From Alkalinema sp. CACIAM 70d (GTDB taxonomy: Bacteria; Cyanobacteriota; Cyanobacteriia; Leptolyngbyales; Leptolyngbyaceae), in contig MUGG01000098.1 of the NCBI GenBank assembly GCA_002148405.1, positions 124,001-188,000 of the forward strand: a DNA stretch of 64,000 bases. The letters run 5' to 3'. The notes beneath the pieces were generated by a model. The model was not told the origin of the DNA. It saw only the letters and a program-made list of their open reading frames with translations, and ran no database searches. How positions within the stretch are numbered: position 1 is the stretch's first letter; every line of letters begins with the position of its first letter. Of the stretch, positions 55,101-63,712 are shown piece by piece. A program made the translations under genes and the position numbers.

Positions 55101-56223
55101 GTTCATTCAGCGCACTGGTCTCAACAAAAAATTCACCGCTAGTTAAATCAACGCCAAACTTCAGGGGCAAGGTATACCCTAATTGAGTATTGATATTGCC
55201 GCTGCTGCCAACACTTAGCCCGATCGCATCTAAGCCCAGATCAAAGTTGAGGTTGGAACTGACCAATCGACTCAGATCTAAGTTAAAGACAACCTGACTT
55301 GCATTTTCTGAGACTGTAACACCACTGGGCAGATAGGGTGCTAAAGTGGTCGCGATCGTGCTGCGGATATCTTCACTATCTAAATCAGCCACAGGAATGG
55401 CTTCCAGCGTGGCCCAAGCACTGGCTAAGTCATTCTTCAGCGTTTGGAAAAATTTAGCGGTACTAGCTAATTGACTGCCAACCAGGGGTAAGCGTTGGGC
55501 AAAGGCGATCGTATCAATTCCCGTTTGCGCCAGTGCTAGAAAGTCATTAACGCCTGCTTTAAAATTATTATATTCTGCCGTACTAATCGGTGTAAGAAGC
55601 GTATTTTGATACTGTGTTAGGACAGTCGATTGAAAGGCGAGGTTGGTCGCGATCGTGCCTGTGTTAACTTCTAACGTCCAATCTCCCCCTAGGTTGGTAT
55701 TCCCCGTTAGGTTGTTGGAAGCTGCAATATCCGCCCCTGTTAGGGTTGCCCACTGCTGCACAAAGGTGGCTCCTAAATCCCCTTGGGCCACATCGCAGCC
55801 ATAGAGCAAGATATCGGCATCTTCGGTTAAATGTGTCGCCCACTGATGTAGGCGATCGGTGTAGAGTCCGAGGTTATCACCGCTCAAATCCACATTTCCC
55901 AGTTGGAGCCTGCCAACATTCCCGTGGGAAACAATATGAATAGCGGCAACGTCACTCAATCCAGCGAGAACCTGGCTGATTTGATCAATCCCATCCTGTT
56001 GGGTATCGATCAAATATACGGATTGATCGGTGTTCAGTCCCAAAAGTAATTGCTGGTAGTTCTGGACACTAGTATCCACAAAGACCAGCGATCGACCGAC
56101 GGTTGTAGCCCCAGGGGTTGCAGCCCCAGAGAATGAAGAGATCTCTAAGGGATTTGTAGGCAGGGGCAAACGATCGGTCAACGGCGCGATCGCCGAAGCT
56201 GCCGAGAAAAGCTCAGGATTCAT
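46144..56223 (-). CDS. Giant DUF4347/RTX calcium-binding surface protein
   Basis: 3359 residues. Residues 45-200 are a DUF4347 domain with IHIVSHGN (His100) and LLYGCDVAQG (Cys143). Residues about 210-970 contain beta-rich and hydrophobic segments without a clear name. RTX nonapeptides (GGxGxDxIxGG) begin near 980. Through about residue 2190 they are arranged in long modules of about 60 residues, each with IFGG.GNDxI, xILGDNG and (S/T)T(D/N)P or similar before the next block. Residues about 2190-2485 hold seven FG-GAP/VCBS-like units (DLNGDGANDLLWR, DLNGDGKKDILWR, DVTNDGKADLVWR and others). More RTX follows to the end. Type I secretion and Ca2+-dependent folding are expected; adhesion or S-layer-like function is inference. 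No secretion genes are adjacent. Confidence 0.93.
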   Translation of the reverse strand: MNPELFSAASAIAPLTDRLPLPTNPLEISSFSGAATPGATTVGRSLVFVDTSVQNYQQLLLGLNTDQSVYLIDTQQDGIDQISQVLAGLSDVAAIHIVSHGNVGRLQLGNVDLSGDNLGLYTDRLHQWATHLTEDADILLYGCDVAQGDLGATFVQQWATLTGADIAASNNLTGNTNLGGDWTLEVNTGTIATNLAFQSTVLTQYQNTLLTPISTAEYNNFKAGVNDFLALAQTGIDTIAFAQRLPLVGSQLASTAKFFQTLKNDLASAWATLEAIPVADLDSEDIRSTIATTLAPYLPSGVTVSENASQVVFNLDLSRLVSSNLNFDLGLDAIGLSVGSSGNINTQLGYTLPLKFGVDLTSGEFFVETSALNELAIGLTVTTPGLSATGRLGFLQVNVAGQDSQGNTTNFAGQFQVDLRDPNSDGRLTASELAGLSATQLLTSKLQANADLNLGLTTSFGGSAAFPSLKADLNIDWAFDPNNLNLLPTAAFNNARLNLGEFFSEFVNPVFSEIQKVLKPIQPVFDVLNTRMPVLSDIGPLRDIYDLDGNGTVTLLEFVGKSSGNESAAKFLSAVTQIAQFINSIPTGVGDVYIPLGNLRLNDSPTADLRTAGLLNSLNLNNASLIDDLTSLLPGVDNVTRNILDNFKSSASNANFSGGLAFPLLQNPTTALGLLLGRNVSLFTLDLPALGTNFNVSQFFPILGPLGVRLSGSFDFQADFNFGYDTEGFKQFATALDGGSIDPSLIFNGFYISDTASPDGSGPDIPEVKINASVQASGEINVIVAAAGVGGGLFATVNLDLRDRDPATGNSVPYADGKIRLDELGKNFAANGPLGIFTASGKLTAGLNAYIKVGVDLPFVGFVGWQDSFDIATATLLDFDTDTSKLAPNPVLAEFDPTLGANVLRLNMGPNSAARLAGNLDDGDEIFKVTRSADGSKLLITAFGYTQEFDASTVAKIYAEGGAGDDVIDIAEDVAIPAELWGDFNPARNPGRSEFGNDKIFAGGAAAILHGGAGNDELTARSGDSQLFGEAGNDKLFGGTGNDTMLGGEGDDRLYANDGNDTLEGNQGDDYLDAGKGNDTVYGSDGNDRIKGGDGNDTLYGNDDTDIIEAGQGDDTAYGGAGNDYILDEGEIVVVSNPGSPSIPPGGPVLENVVVIPTEGLLIQVNLTAGGGNDTFYGETGNDVIFGQAGVDILYGQEGDDWLDGGADRDFLLGDLGSVDRATETVTLTPGSGGNDKLFGGSGNDELFGQDGNDELYGQANDDVLIGGQGNDLADGGADRDWVLGDEGSVNRNTNTVNLGAGNGNDTLFGGTGNDDLYGQLGDDLIFGDSARIVSVNGSTERVESIDTANGGNDRLFGGLGRDVLLGGTGDDRLFGSDETYSEVGAANLLFGDNGAVLRRKSDLFITEVASTNPTHGGRDEIQAQISDVIVGGSGGLDAPGLGGDRLFGSSGNDIILGDNGRVIRRNDGQVDRIEPLFNAQGGDDLIEGRAGSDILLGGGGNDRIIGGSQIANASDGVDYIFGGGGDDAIAGGNATITDNANPAARVITNLDSSAIVDWLFGDYGLLTFIGIGDDLNSRLGFKVLDYFAATLTKAQSILGEAEGNDRIVGNLGTDPLFGGGGNDTISGGENDDRIFADYGVIELTNSVPTRLASTEPSVGGNDIVEGGDGNDWIIGGAGNEINLNGGNGQDIILGDNGEILINNGIVTQTRSTNPEFGGNDVINGGNQSDIVIGGSGNDQIDGGADEAADILLGDNGIVYGNTANPNTANDIVSTDPTFGGRDQISGGAGDDIILGGSGGGDVAGQLGDTILGGLGDDILLGDGGRITRNSNNEVEKIETLFPSNGGNDIINGNEGRDIALGGAGDDTMSGDAGNDILLGDHGVVDFSLDEDLETLDVIRSIDPSLGGKDTIFGNDGDDIAFGGANDDTIDGNNGNDILLGDNGKITFDSNQFITQITTTDGQIGGNDRIKGSADNDRVLGGFGNDDLQGNAGKDILLGDNGVLEYALDNNPATLDLIATIDPAFGGNDVIQGNDDRDIALGGAQNDTINGNGGDDILLGDNGRITYSNGKIRLIETTDPTIGGQDSIFGDEGNDIILGGAEADYLRGNSGNDTILGDHGKLDYAYAGDDKVAADSNLDTLDFVTTTHPTLGGNDLIFGDRGSDNLLGGTGSDRIYGDEGLDTLDEEWQVVGNADLNGDGANDLLWRNQITGQNLLWVTRDGKFSEAVPLPDVNDLSWQVAGIFDLNGDGKKDILWRHSNGTLVAWKMNGITYDSGYWFNNSPDSNWQLLSIADLAGNGTPYFVWRHITGPLVLWQVQNFQRVNGFTLAYAPDANWQVEKITDVTNDGKADLVWRNTAANLVAIWVMDRDKIINSQVFTHVTDSNWIIAGFADFNKDGKTDWLWRHRISNGAVIWQMNGVNLIGGEVFNNAPALSWQIASLNDYTGDGQADVVWRHQALGLTAFWQLEGANLKQGWFLPYADEKVFDSTSADLILGDHGKLYPALLRDRNYVSIDTAANQGGGDDILFGNQGDDTILGQQGQDIIYGGSGEDDILGGHNVRGGADSNDQVDGGANSDVVLGDNGQITRRPLANGNWQKYPAPFADTIRDVIRFDDIDRIGGNDTLRGSAGDDILQGQRGDDWIDGGKGDDELIGQLGNDFLLGRSGQDFILGDTGIILRDYNPDGTPRLNRNQSWHRDALLLDVANLVDSYNLNAIPNSAFQDANIDSLLFTAANGQGGLDSQAQALSFFDDGNDYLDGGTGDDSLFGQRGNDSIFGGEGNDYAEGNAGNDTIEGGSGDDFIVGDNATNIAPFNRELPTVFRGIHLIQQGAGLNFELGEFGTIVIPNLSLQPQTNDGLLTTVSLTEPITFDTAPQAPIAPLMRNGKTWRPLISLIPNLTHHLDLLSGNDRLSDVSGNNTLIGDNYASFLPLRTGNAEIDNNLDDLDTLMHHVSYDLHDLELALRNGQPQQTLSMANDQIFGGSDRDLIYGDDLTFYSPFLVRSPNQIATIGSTVNALKQVLGQLETSVNAKLFNVPNALPNTTLSWKNDVLRGGNGDDSILGGDAMMFAPLLNNFDYKFGDFWRYGYRPVNKAVRPTFQEFDWYLNNDNLDGGEGSDFMIGGYTNLISPIVTQTPTTADQVVKFRSSLNTLIADTENVWIRELHNRTYGIDYANRNRSHQLVAGNTIMSGGNGNDVMIGDNASIRLPIVNGQVTLGIQIQGGDLDVTEEGHNFFGKLPHTYDTKNRNLDSGFGQDQMFGGSGTDVMLGEQFFDWLYGQENYDYLFAGRGGDFVDGGSDSDNLIRYYANPSPDDVTAITPYIRPKLQLLLSPHLLQYLQEIAANRNTLALEGELLIQYPG

Positions 56224-56744
56224 AGCACACGTTCCGTTGGGAGAGAAACCAGGGTTCTAATACCAAATCAACTTGTGATTGCAACACATAACGATCCCCC
56301 TAAATCCCCCTTATTAAGGGGGGATTTAGAAAGAATTTGCCTGAATTCCCCCTTATTTCTAGCGCGGTGGCGCGTAGCGCGGAGGCTAGGGAAGATCGGA
56401 TCTGTAGCATTGGTCAGTCAATTTGGTCTAAGCACAAGAAGCAAGCCGACACCGGAAAATCATCGGAGGACAAATCGCTTACCCCTGTCACAAGTAAGCA
56501 GAGATGACATCCCGATCACTACGCAATTCGTCATTCAGTTGATGACTCAGGTTTCTCTCACCTCAGTAAAATTCCGGACAAAGTGTGATTCTTGAGACAA
56601 ATCTCTAAAAACCGTCGTCTTTCTTTGAAGGAAGTTTAAAGTTCTAGAAGGCTACCTTGCCTAGACCCAGTTCTTGCGCTGTCTGGAAGCGGGGCTCATC
56701 GACTGAGCCCTGATGGTTGATGAACACTGCTTGTTATTGAGGAA
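56224..56744. other. Intergenic region with repeats
   Basis: 521 bases between the giant RTX gene and the Nudix gene. It contains the palindromic repeat 56293-56328, a GCGCGGTGGCGCGTAGCGCGGAGG stretch (in part, near 56358-56382) and a GGGCTCA/TGAGCCC hairpin (56692-56710) that may end the Nudix transcript. Confidence 0.5.
56293..56328. repeat. G/C-run palindromic intergenic repeat
   Basis: GATCCCCCTAAATCCCCC pairs around TTATTAA with GGGGGGATTTA. Same family as 21871-21955. Confidence 0.7.
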
Positions 56745-57224
56745 CTAGCGAATCCAAGGGCATTCTGTGTGTTGCTCTAAACTATCGAATGCATCTTCGA
56801 TCCGTTGCCGTTGATGATCCATAACATCCATCGATCGAATCTCCGATCGGGTGTAATAGCCATAGGCGTTGGTCTCATTACTCAACCCCAATTCACCACC
56901 CACCAGCTTGACTTCAAAGTTCAACGCTACAATTTGGCAACGGTTTCCACTGGCATATTCAATTAAGTAATTGGGATCACTATACACGCCCAAGAAGCGC
57001 ACAATTTCCACCAACAGCCCTGTTTCCTCCACCATTTCCCGCAGGCAGGCTTCCGCTACGGACTCACCCGGATCAACCCGCCCTCCCGGCAAACACCAGC
57101 GATCGTTGTCCGTGCGCCGGGTCATTAAGATCCGTTGGTGATCGGGGTCGAATAGAACCGCTGAACATCCCAACGTAATTTGCCCCGTCTTGCCAATGCG
57201 ATCGCCCTGTAATACCTTTGCCAT
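56745..57224 (-). CDS. Nudix hydrolase
   Basis: About 159 residues from the ATG at 57224 (MAKVLQGDRIGKTGQITLG); a TTG at 57272 would add 16. The Nudix box GRVDPGESVAEACLREMVEETGLL fits GX5EX7REUXEEXGU (Gly48 to Leu70). It cleaves a nucleoside diphosphate linked to another group; the substrate cannot be told. It is transcribed divergently from the VanW gene. Confidence 0.92.
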   Translation of the reverse strand: MAKVLQGDRIGKTGQITLGCSAVLFDPDHQRILMTRRTDNDRWCLPGGRVDPGESVAEACLREMVEETGLLVEIVRFLGVYSDPNYLIEYASGNRCQIVALNFEVKLVGGELGLSNETNAYGYYTRSEIRSMDVMDHQRQRIEDAFDSLEQHTECPWIR

Positions 57225-57343
57225 CAACCAATCTCTACTTATTTCAATAATGCCAGCATTACGAATTTGCAATGTTTTCCCAGCAGACTTGAAAAAAGTT
57301 TATACCATAGCGAAGGAAATCTTGTTGACTGGGATAAATTGCT

Positions 57344-58084
57344 ATGCAATGGCTAAAACGAATCAAGCGATCGATTCCCCATGGCTGGAAAGTGGGATTA
57401 CAGGCGGCTCGACGGTGGATTCGAGATTACTGGTCGGGGGATTTACAACGGTTCGCAATTCGCACCAAGTCGATCGAGGTCGGTAATTGGCAGACCCGAA
57501 TTCAGGTAGAACAGGAACTAAAGCCGTCTGCCTATTCAGAAAATAAACGTCATAATTTGACGATCGCTGCCCAGCAAATTGAATCTGTGGTAATTCACCC
57601 GAACCAAGTGTTTTCCTTTTGGTCGATAGTGGGACCGCCTAGTAAAAAGCGGGGCTATCTTGAAGGTCGAGCCTTAATGAATGACCAATTGCAGGCTGTG
57701 GTTGGTGGCGGGTTGTGTCAATTGTCAGGCTTAATTTATCTCTTGGCTCTACAGACTGATTTTGAAATTCTAGAGCGTCATTCCCATTCTCAAGATATCT
57801 ATACCGACGAAACTCGATTTGCGCCTTTAGGTTCGGATGCTACCGTTGTGTATGGTTACAAGGACTTACGGATTCAGAATCGAACGACTGCACCGTTACG
57901 CTTTCAGTTTGAAATCCAGCCAAATTCGATTACTGCATCGATCTTAGCCATTCGATCGATTCCCAAATATTCCGTTGAGTTTCTAGTGGACGATCGCCAC
58001 CCAGACAAGTTGGTTCAAACACTGCGATATCTGTCTCCTTCCCAGGCTCCGCAGGTAGTTCAGCGAACAGTGTATGCGCGGTAA
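57344..58084 (+). CDS. VanW family protein
   Basis: 246 residues. The VanW domain is clear: IHPNQVFSFWSIVGPPSKKRGYLEGRAL, VVGGGLCQLSGLIYLLAL and DIYTDETRFAPLGSDATVVYGYKDLRIQN. The N-terminal region is basic (RIKRSIPHGWK). The family is linked to vancomycin-resistance clusters in Gram-positives but is widespread; its biochemical role is unknown. Confidence 0.9.
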   Translation: MQWLKRIKRSIPHGWKVGLQAARRWIRDYWSGDLQRFAIRTKSIEVGNWQTRIQVEQELKPSAYSENKRHNLTIAAQQIESVVIHPNQVFSFWSIVGPPSKKRGYLEGRALMNDQLQAVVGGGLCQLSGLIYLLALQTDFEILERHSHSQDIYTDETRFAPLGSDATVVYGYKDLRIQNRTTAPLRFQFEIQPNSITASILAIRSIPKYSVEFLVDDRHPDKLVQTLRYLSPSQAPQVVQRTVYAR

Positions 58085-58171
58085 ATTGTTAGCCGGATGG
58101 TGACCTACCGACGGAGAATTAAACTGGGAATGCTAGGGAACGATCGCTGTCTGGATTTTAGGTTTAGCTGA

Positions 58172-60127
58172 TTACTGCGACGATCGTGAAGTCGATCGTT
58201 GGAACCATTGCGTAATGCCGTCAGCCAGCGTATCAGCCAGTTTTAGCTGCTCCCGATCGTTGCGAATCCATTCAAACTCATCGGGGTTAATCATATAACC
58301 CAATTCCATCAAAATCGATGGGGCCACCGCTGGACGGGTCAACGCTAAGTTATTCCAAGTCACGCCATCGGACGATCGGCCCAAGCGTTTGACCACTCCA
58401 TCATGTAAAAAAGTCGCCAAGCTCTGGGATTGGGACTGATACCAAAATACAGAAACGCCTTTTGTGTTAATGGCATCGCCATCATCCGGTAAAGCATTGT
58501 AATGAACACTCACAGCAATGGTGGGTTCAACTTTATTAATCATTGCCGCTCGATCGTTGGGCCATAGATCTACATCCGCCTCGCGGGTCATGATCACCGT
58601 TGCACCCCGTTGCACCAAGCGATCGCGCACCAGCTTGGATACCTTCAACGCTACATCCTTTTCCGGCAAGCCTGTAAACCCAACGGAACCCAAATCCTCT
58701 GGCCCCCCATGGCCCGGATCGAGCAAAATTTTCACCCCCGTTAATGGCTTGGCTGCATTGCCCGTCAGCTTTGGTGGGTGGCGCAGGGAGAGAACCAGCG
58801 TCGAGCCTTCGTAGCGCAGTTTATAGCCCCACTGTTGGTCAGATTTGAGAACAAAGCGATAGTCAATCTGGCCCGGTTTCGTTTGCTGCCAATCTAAGCG
58901 ATCGATCACTGGATTGACCACTAGCCGCATCGTATCCGTTTGCGCCGTCACATTATGCAACGTGAGTGTAAATTCCCGATCGCGTTGCTGTACTGCCAGC
59001 GGCACCGGCGCTTGCAAAGGAAAGAATACATCTGTCCAACCGTTTTTGCTCTGGGAACGAATGCCCCGAATGATGGATTGTACGGGGGTTGCACTGGCGA
59101 TCGGCTTCGTTTCCGACTTACGAATCCAAGCGCCGTAATCCAAGCGATACCAGTCCCCTTCGCTTCCGGTCACTGCGGCGCGGGTTCCCTTGGGTAAGGG
59201 CGTCATGCGGGAATAATCCGTACTGGCTCCCGTGCGGGCTGTGCCTACCTCTGCTGTGACTTCGATCGTCAAGGGCTGGGTTGGCGAGAGAATTTCAACT
59301 TTCCCCGGAGCCAGTTGTGTCAACCGTTGCTGATTCCATTCCAGTTGATATTCCGGTTGACCTAGATTCACCATTCCGCTGGGCAAGGAACCCTCTGATT
59401 TAACCGCACTGTCCCGATCGAACTTACCACAGCCCGTAAACCGTCCCGGCAATTCCTGGGGCTGGGTTTTGCCCGTCAGAACGCCCGAATTACTGGGTAG
59501 TTCCACCATGGGCTGAAGCTGAAGCGGAATGGTTTGTTGGTCGAGTGTGACTCGAACCTTGGCTTGGGGATGGGCGATCGCGCTAAAGCAAAGGAGTTCC
59601 CCCGGTTGCCGACTAATATCCACTGCGGGAAGTAGAGAATCCTTGCCAAAGGCCAATCCTTGGGGGATCTCGGGTTGATTTGCTTTGCGAGTGACGGCAA
59701 TCTCTAAGGTTTGTCCGTTGCTATGTTTGAGAACGAAGAGATTTTTCCCGACCTGTAATGGAAAACTAGGCGCAAAATGTCCAGCGGCGTTACGCACGAT
59801 CGCTTTACCATTGATCCATACCTCTCCCTCTGGCGGCGCAGTGCCAATTAAAAAAATCTGTTGTGCAGTGGTTTCGTGGTTAGGCCGAGGATAGACGACC
59901 TGGAGCGGTTGAGCCGACTGGGATTGGGCTGACTGGGGTGGGGGGACTTCAGCGGGTTTTTCTGGAGCGGGCTGATTGCTAGAAGGTTGAGCTTGTACCG
60001 ATCGCGCCATGACCAGTAACCCTAGAGCAAGTGTCATCGAGGAAGACAGAATCACCATCGATCGGTCACGCTTGCCAACTCTTTGATCGACTTGATCTAC
60101 CCGATATCTACCCAAAAAATTTTGCAT
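58172..60127 (-). CDS. N-acetylmuramoyl-L-alanine amidase (AmiC type)
   Basis: 651 residues. A signal or membrane segment (MVILSSSMTLALGLLVMARSVQAQ) starts near residue 24, so an internal ATG may be the true start. The middle has beta-rich, SH3/AMIN-like modules (WYRLDYGAWIRKSE). The amidase_3 domain is from about residue 460: LLDPGHGGPEDLG, then AVSVHYNALPD and LMELGYMINPDE give the zinc His and catalytic Glu. It cuts the amide bond between MurNAc and the stem peptide during cell separation or remodelling. It is divergent from pyrG. Confidence 0.93.
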   Translation of the reverse strand: MQNFLGRYRVDQVDQRVGKRDRSMVILSSSMTLALGLLVMARSVQAQPSSNQPAPEKPAEVPPPQSAQSQSAQPLQVVYPRPNHETTAQQIFLIGTAPPEGEVWINGKAIVRNAAGHFAPSFPLQVGKNLFVLKHSNGQTLEIAVTRKANQPEIPQGLAFGKDSLLPAVDISRQPGELLCFSAIAHPQAKVRVTLDQQTIPLQLQPMVELPSNSGVLTGKTQPQELPGRFTGCGKFDRDSAVKSEGSLPSGMVNLGQPEYQLEWNQQRLTQLAPGKVEILSPTQPLTIEVTAEVGTARTGASTDYSRMTPLPKGTRAAVTGSEGDWYRLDYGAWIRKSETKPIASATPVQSIIRGIRSQSKNGWTDVFFPLQAPVPLAVQQRDREFTLTLHNVTAQTDTMRLVVNPVIDRLDWQQTKPGQIDYRFVLKSDQQWGYKLRYEGSTLVLSLRHPPKLTGNAAKPLTGVKILLDPGHGGPEDLGSVGFTGLPEKDVALKVSKLVRDRLVQRGATVIMTREADVDLWPNDRAAMINKVEPTIAVSVHYNALPDDGDAINTKGVSVFWYQSQSQSLATFLHDGVVKRLGRSSDGVTWNNLALTRPAVAPSILMELGYMINPDEFEWIRNDREQLKLADTLADGITQWFQRSTSRSSQ

Positions 60128-60282
60128 ACTACGATCGGTTAACCCGCACCAAGAACAAGATTGTCAAACAATTCTCTCCGTAGTCTACGCGGTTGATCCA
60201 GGGTTAGCTGTGATCGCCCCTCCGATCTGACCCATCGTTGCCCTACAATATCTGGGGTAATTCTGCGGCGTGGGCACTCTAA

Positions 60283-61953
<1,671 letters not shown>

Positions 61954-61960
61954 GGATTTG

Positions 61961-62000
61961 CCCTCATCCCCCAGCCCACAATAGGAGAAGGGGAGCCGGA
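61961..62000. repeat. Cyanobacterial intergenic repeat fragment
   Basis: CCCTCATCCCCCAGCCCAC and GGAGAAGGGGAGCCGG form a partial palindrome of the CCCTCA..GGGGAGCC type widely repeated between cyanobacterial genes. Confidence 0.5.
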
Positions 62001-62040
62001 CTCAAAGACCCTCTAGTCTCAGCTATTCGGCTAGAAATTG

Positions 62041-62079
62041 AAAGTGCTAGCATTTTGCAAGGAAGTGCTAGCACTTTTT
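62041..62079 (+). terminator. Terminator of pyrG
   Basis: AAAGTGCTAGCA (62041-62052) pairs perfectly with TGCTAGCACTTT (62066-62077) and runs into TTTTT (62075-62079). Because this ends just before 62081, the far-upstream start of the next frame is unlikely. Confidence 0.85.
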
Positions 62080-62167
62080 AATGTGCGTGCTGGTTAGGAA
62101 TGCTGACGTTTGGGAAGCACATTCGGGAAAAATCCAACACTGGCCCACCCAAGACAGGAGCTGCAGG

Positions 62168-62782
62168 ATGACGATCGCCAAGCATAGACCGTTAACCTTT
62201 GATGAATTTTGGGCGCAGTATGGCGACAACGATCGCTATGAGTTGATCGATGGGGAGCTATTCGACTTGGAACCGACGGGCAACCATGAGCAGGTAGGAG
62301 CCTTTATTGTCAGGAAACTAAACGTCCAGATCGACATCCTGGATTTGCCCTACTTCATTCCCCAGCGCTGTGTGATTAAACCGTCTGGGGATTGGACAGG
62401 GTTGCGTCCGGATTTGGTGGTGCTCGATCGGGACAGCTTAGAAGCAGAACCCCTTTGGCAACGGGAACCGATCATCACCTTGGGTAGGTCGATTAAGCTA
62501 GTTGTAGAAGTGGTGAGTGGCAACTGGCAAAACGACTACGCCCGAAAAACTGATGAATATGCCATCCTGGGCATTCCCGAATATTGGATTGTGGACTATG
62601 CAGGGCTAGGCGGAACGGACTTCATTGGTAAACCGAAGCAACCCACCCTGACGATCTGCACCCTACAAAACGATCGCTATGAAAAACAAATCCTTCGAGG
62701 CGACAGCCCGATCGTGTCTCCCACATTTCCTGGACTCCGGTTAACCGCAGAACAAGTGTTGCAAGCAGGACAGGGGTTTTAA
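62168..62782 (+). CDS. Uma2 family endonuclease-like protein (DUF820)
   Basis: About 204 residues from the ATG at 62168 (MTIAKHRPLTFDEFW). An AGGAG stands upstream, and the pyrG terminator lies before any longer start. PD-(D/E)XK features: NDRYELIDGEL, LRPDLVVLD, LVVEVVSGNWQNDYARKTDEYAILGIPEYWIVDY. Uma2 genes are multi-copy in cyanobacteria; the target is unknown. It is tandem with a paralogue 41 bases downstream. Confidence 0.9.
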   Translation: MTIAKHRPLTFDEFWAQYGDNDRYELIDGELFDLEPTGNHEQVGAFIVRKLNVQIDILDLPYFIPQRCVIKPSGDWTGLRPDLVVLDRDSLEAEPLWQREPIITLGRSIKLVVEVVSGNWQNDYARKTDEYAILGIPEYWIVDYAGLGGTDFIGKPKQPTLTICTLQNDRYEKQILRGDSPIVSPTFPGLRLTAEQVLQAGQGF

Positions 62783-62823
62783 GTAGGAAAAGTATCATAA
62801 GCAGAATATAGAAGAGGTGCGGG

Positions 62824-63417
62824 ATGACGATCGCGACTCACAAGCTAACGTTTGAGGAGTATTTGACCTTTGAGGATGGAACAGATACCCGCTACGAATT
62901 GGTCAATGGTGACTTAATCCCTATGAGTCTAGGAACGGGGTTGCACGGCGAAATCATCTGGGATTTAACCCGTGTATTGGAGCAAGAGATTCAACGGTTA
63001 GACCTTGACTGGGTGGCGAGACCGGCCTTAATCGGTGTTCAGTCGCCTCGGGGAGGACGATGGGATACTTCACGGATTCCCGATATTACCGTGCTATCGG
63101 CTAGCCAGTGGACCGAGATGAAAGGGCGAGAAGCGGTGATTCGTCTATCGGAAGCCCCGCCTAGCTTAGTCGTGGACGTCGTCAGCACCTCTACTAAGGC
63201 AGATGATTATGGCGCGAAATGGTCAGAATACTCGGTACTAAACATTCCTGAATATTGGATTGTGGATCCAACTGACGCAGCCATCACGATTTGTAGACTG
63301 GAGAACGGACGGTATCAAGATGCCCTGTATCGCGGGGATTCTCCGATCGTGTCTCCCACGTTTCCCGGACTCACGTTGACCGCCGTGCAAGTGCTCAATG
63401 CTGGTGCGTCAAGCTGA
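62824..63417 (+). CDS. Uma2 family endonuclease-like protein (DUF820)
   Basis: 197 residues. TRYELVNGDLIPM, RIPDITVL, LVVDVVSTSTKADDYGAKWSEYSVLNIPEYWIVDPTD show the same fold as the upstream gene. The two proteins share the tail (RGDSPIVSPTFPGL, LTA and QVL) almost identically, so they come from a duplication or share a recombined end. Function unknown. Confidence 0.9.
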   Translation: MTIATHKLTFEEYLTFEDGTDTRYELVNGDLIPMSLGTGLHGEIIWDLTRVLEQEIQRLDLDWVARPALIGVQSPRGGRWDTSRIPDITVLSASQWTEMKGREAVIRLSEAPPSLVVDVVSTSTKADDYGAKWSEYSVLNIPEYWIVDPTDAAITICRLENGRYQDALYRGDSPIVSPTFPGLTLTAVQVLNAGASS

Positions 63418-63712
63418 ATGAAGTTTTCGCGAATTGATCGATCGCCCTTTAGCAGTTTTACCCAGTTGCTTTTTACCGTAAGTTCGAAACACACCAGTGC
63501 CCTTACAAAACCGCTGTGCTTGAACGCAGAATTCACTTTCGGGGGGTGTCGGGGGAGTAGAGTCCCCTGACATGGCAGGGGGCAAGGTGGTTTCTCTGAC
63601 GCTCTGCCAGAGCAAACTGCCTTGAGGGGAGAAGTTCCCCGATCTTTGCTGCGCAGCAGCCCCGACGATCGCAATACAGCACAAGTCCATCGAACGGTAC
63701 GTCTTTTTAACC
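63418..63712. other. Intergenic region between the Uma2 pair and sufR
   Basis: 295 bases between convergent genes. C/G-rich runs (CGGGGGGTGTCGGGGGAG near 63540) are seen but no confident gene or hairpin terminator. Confidence 0.4.
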
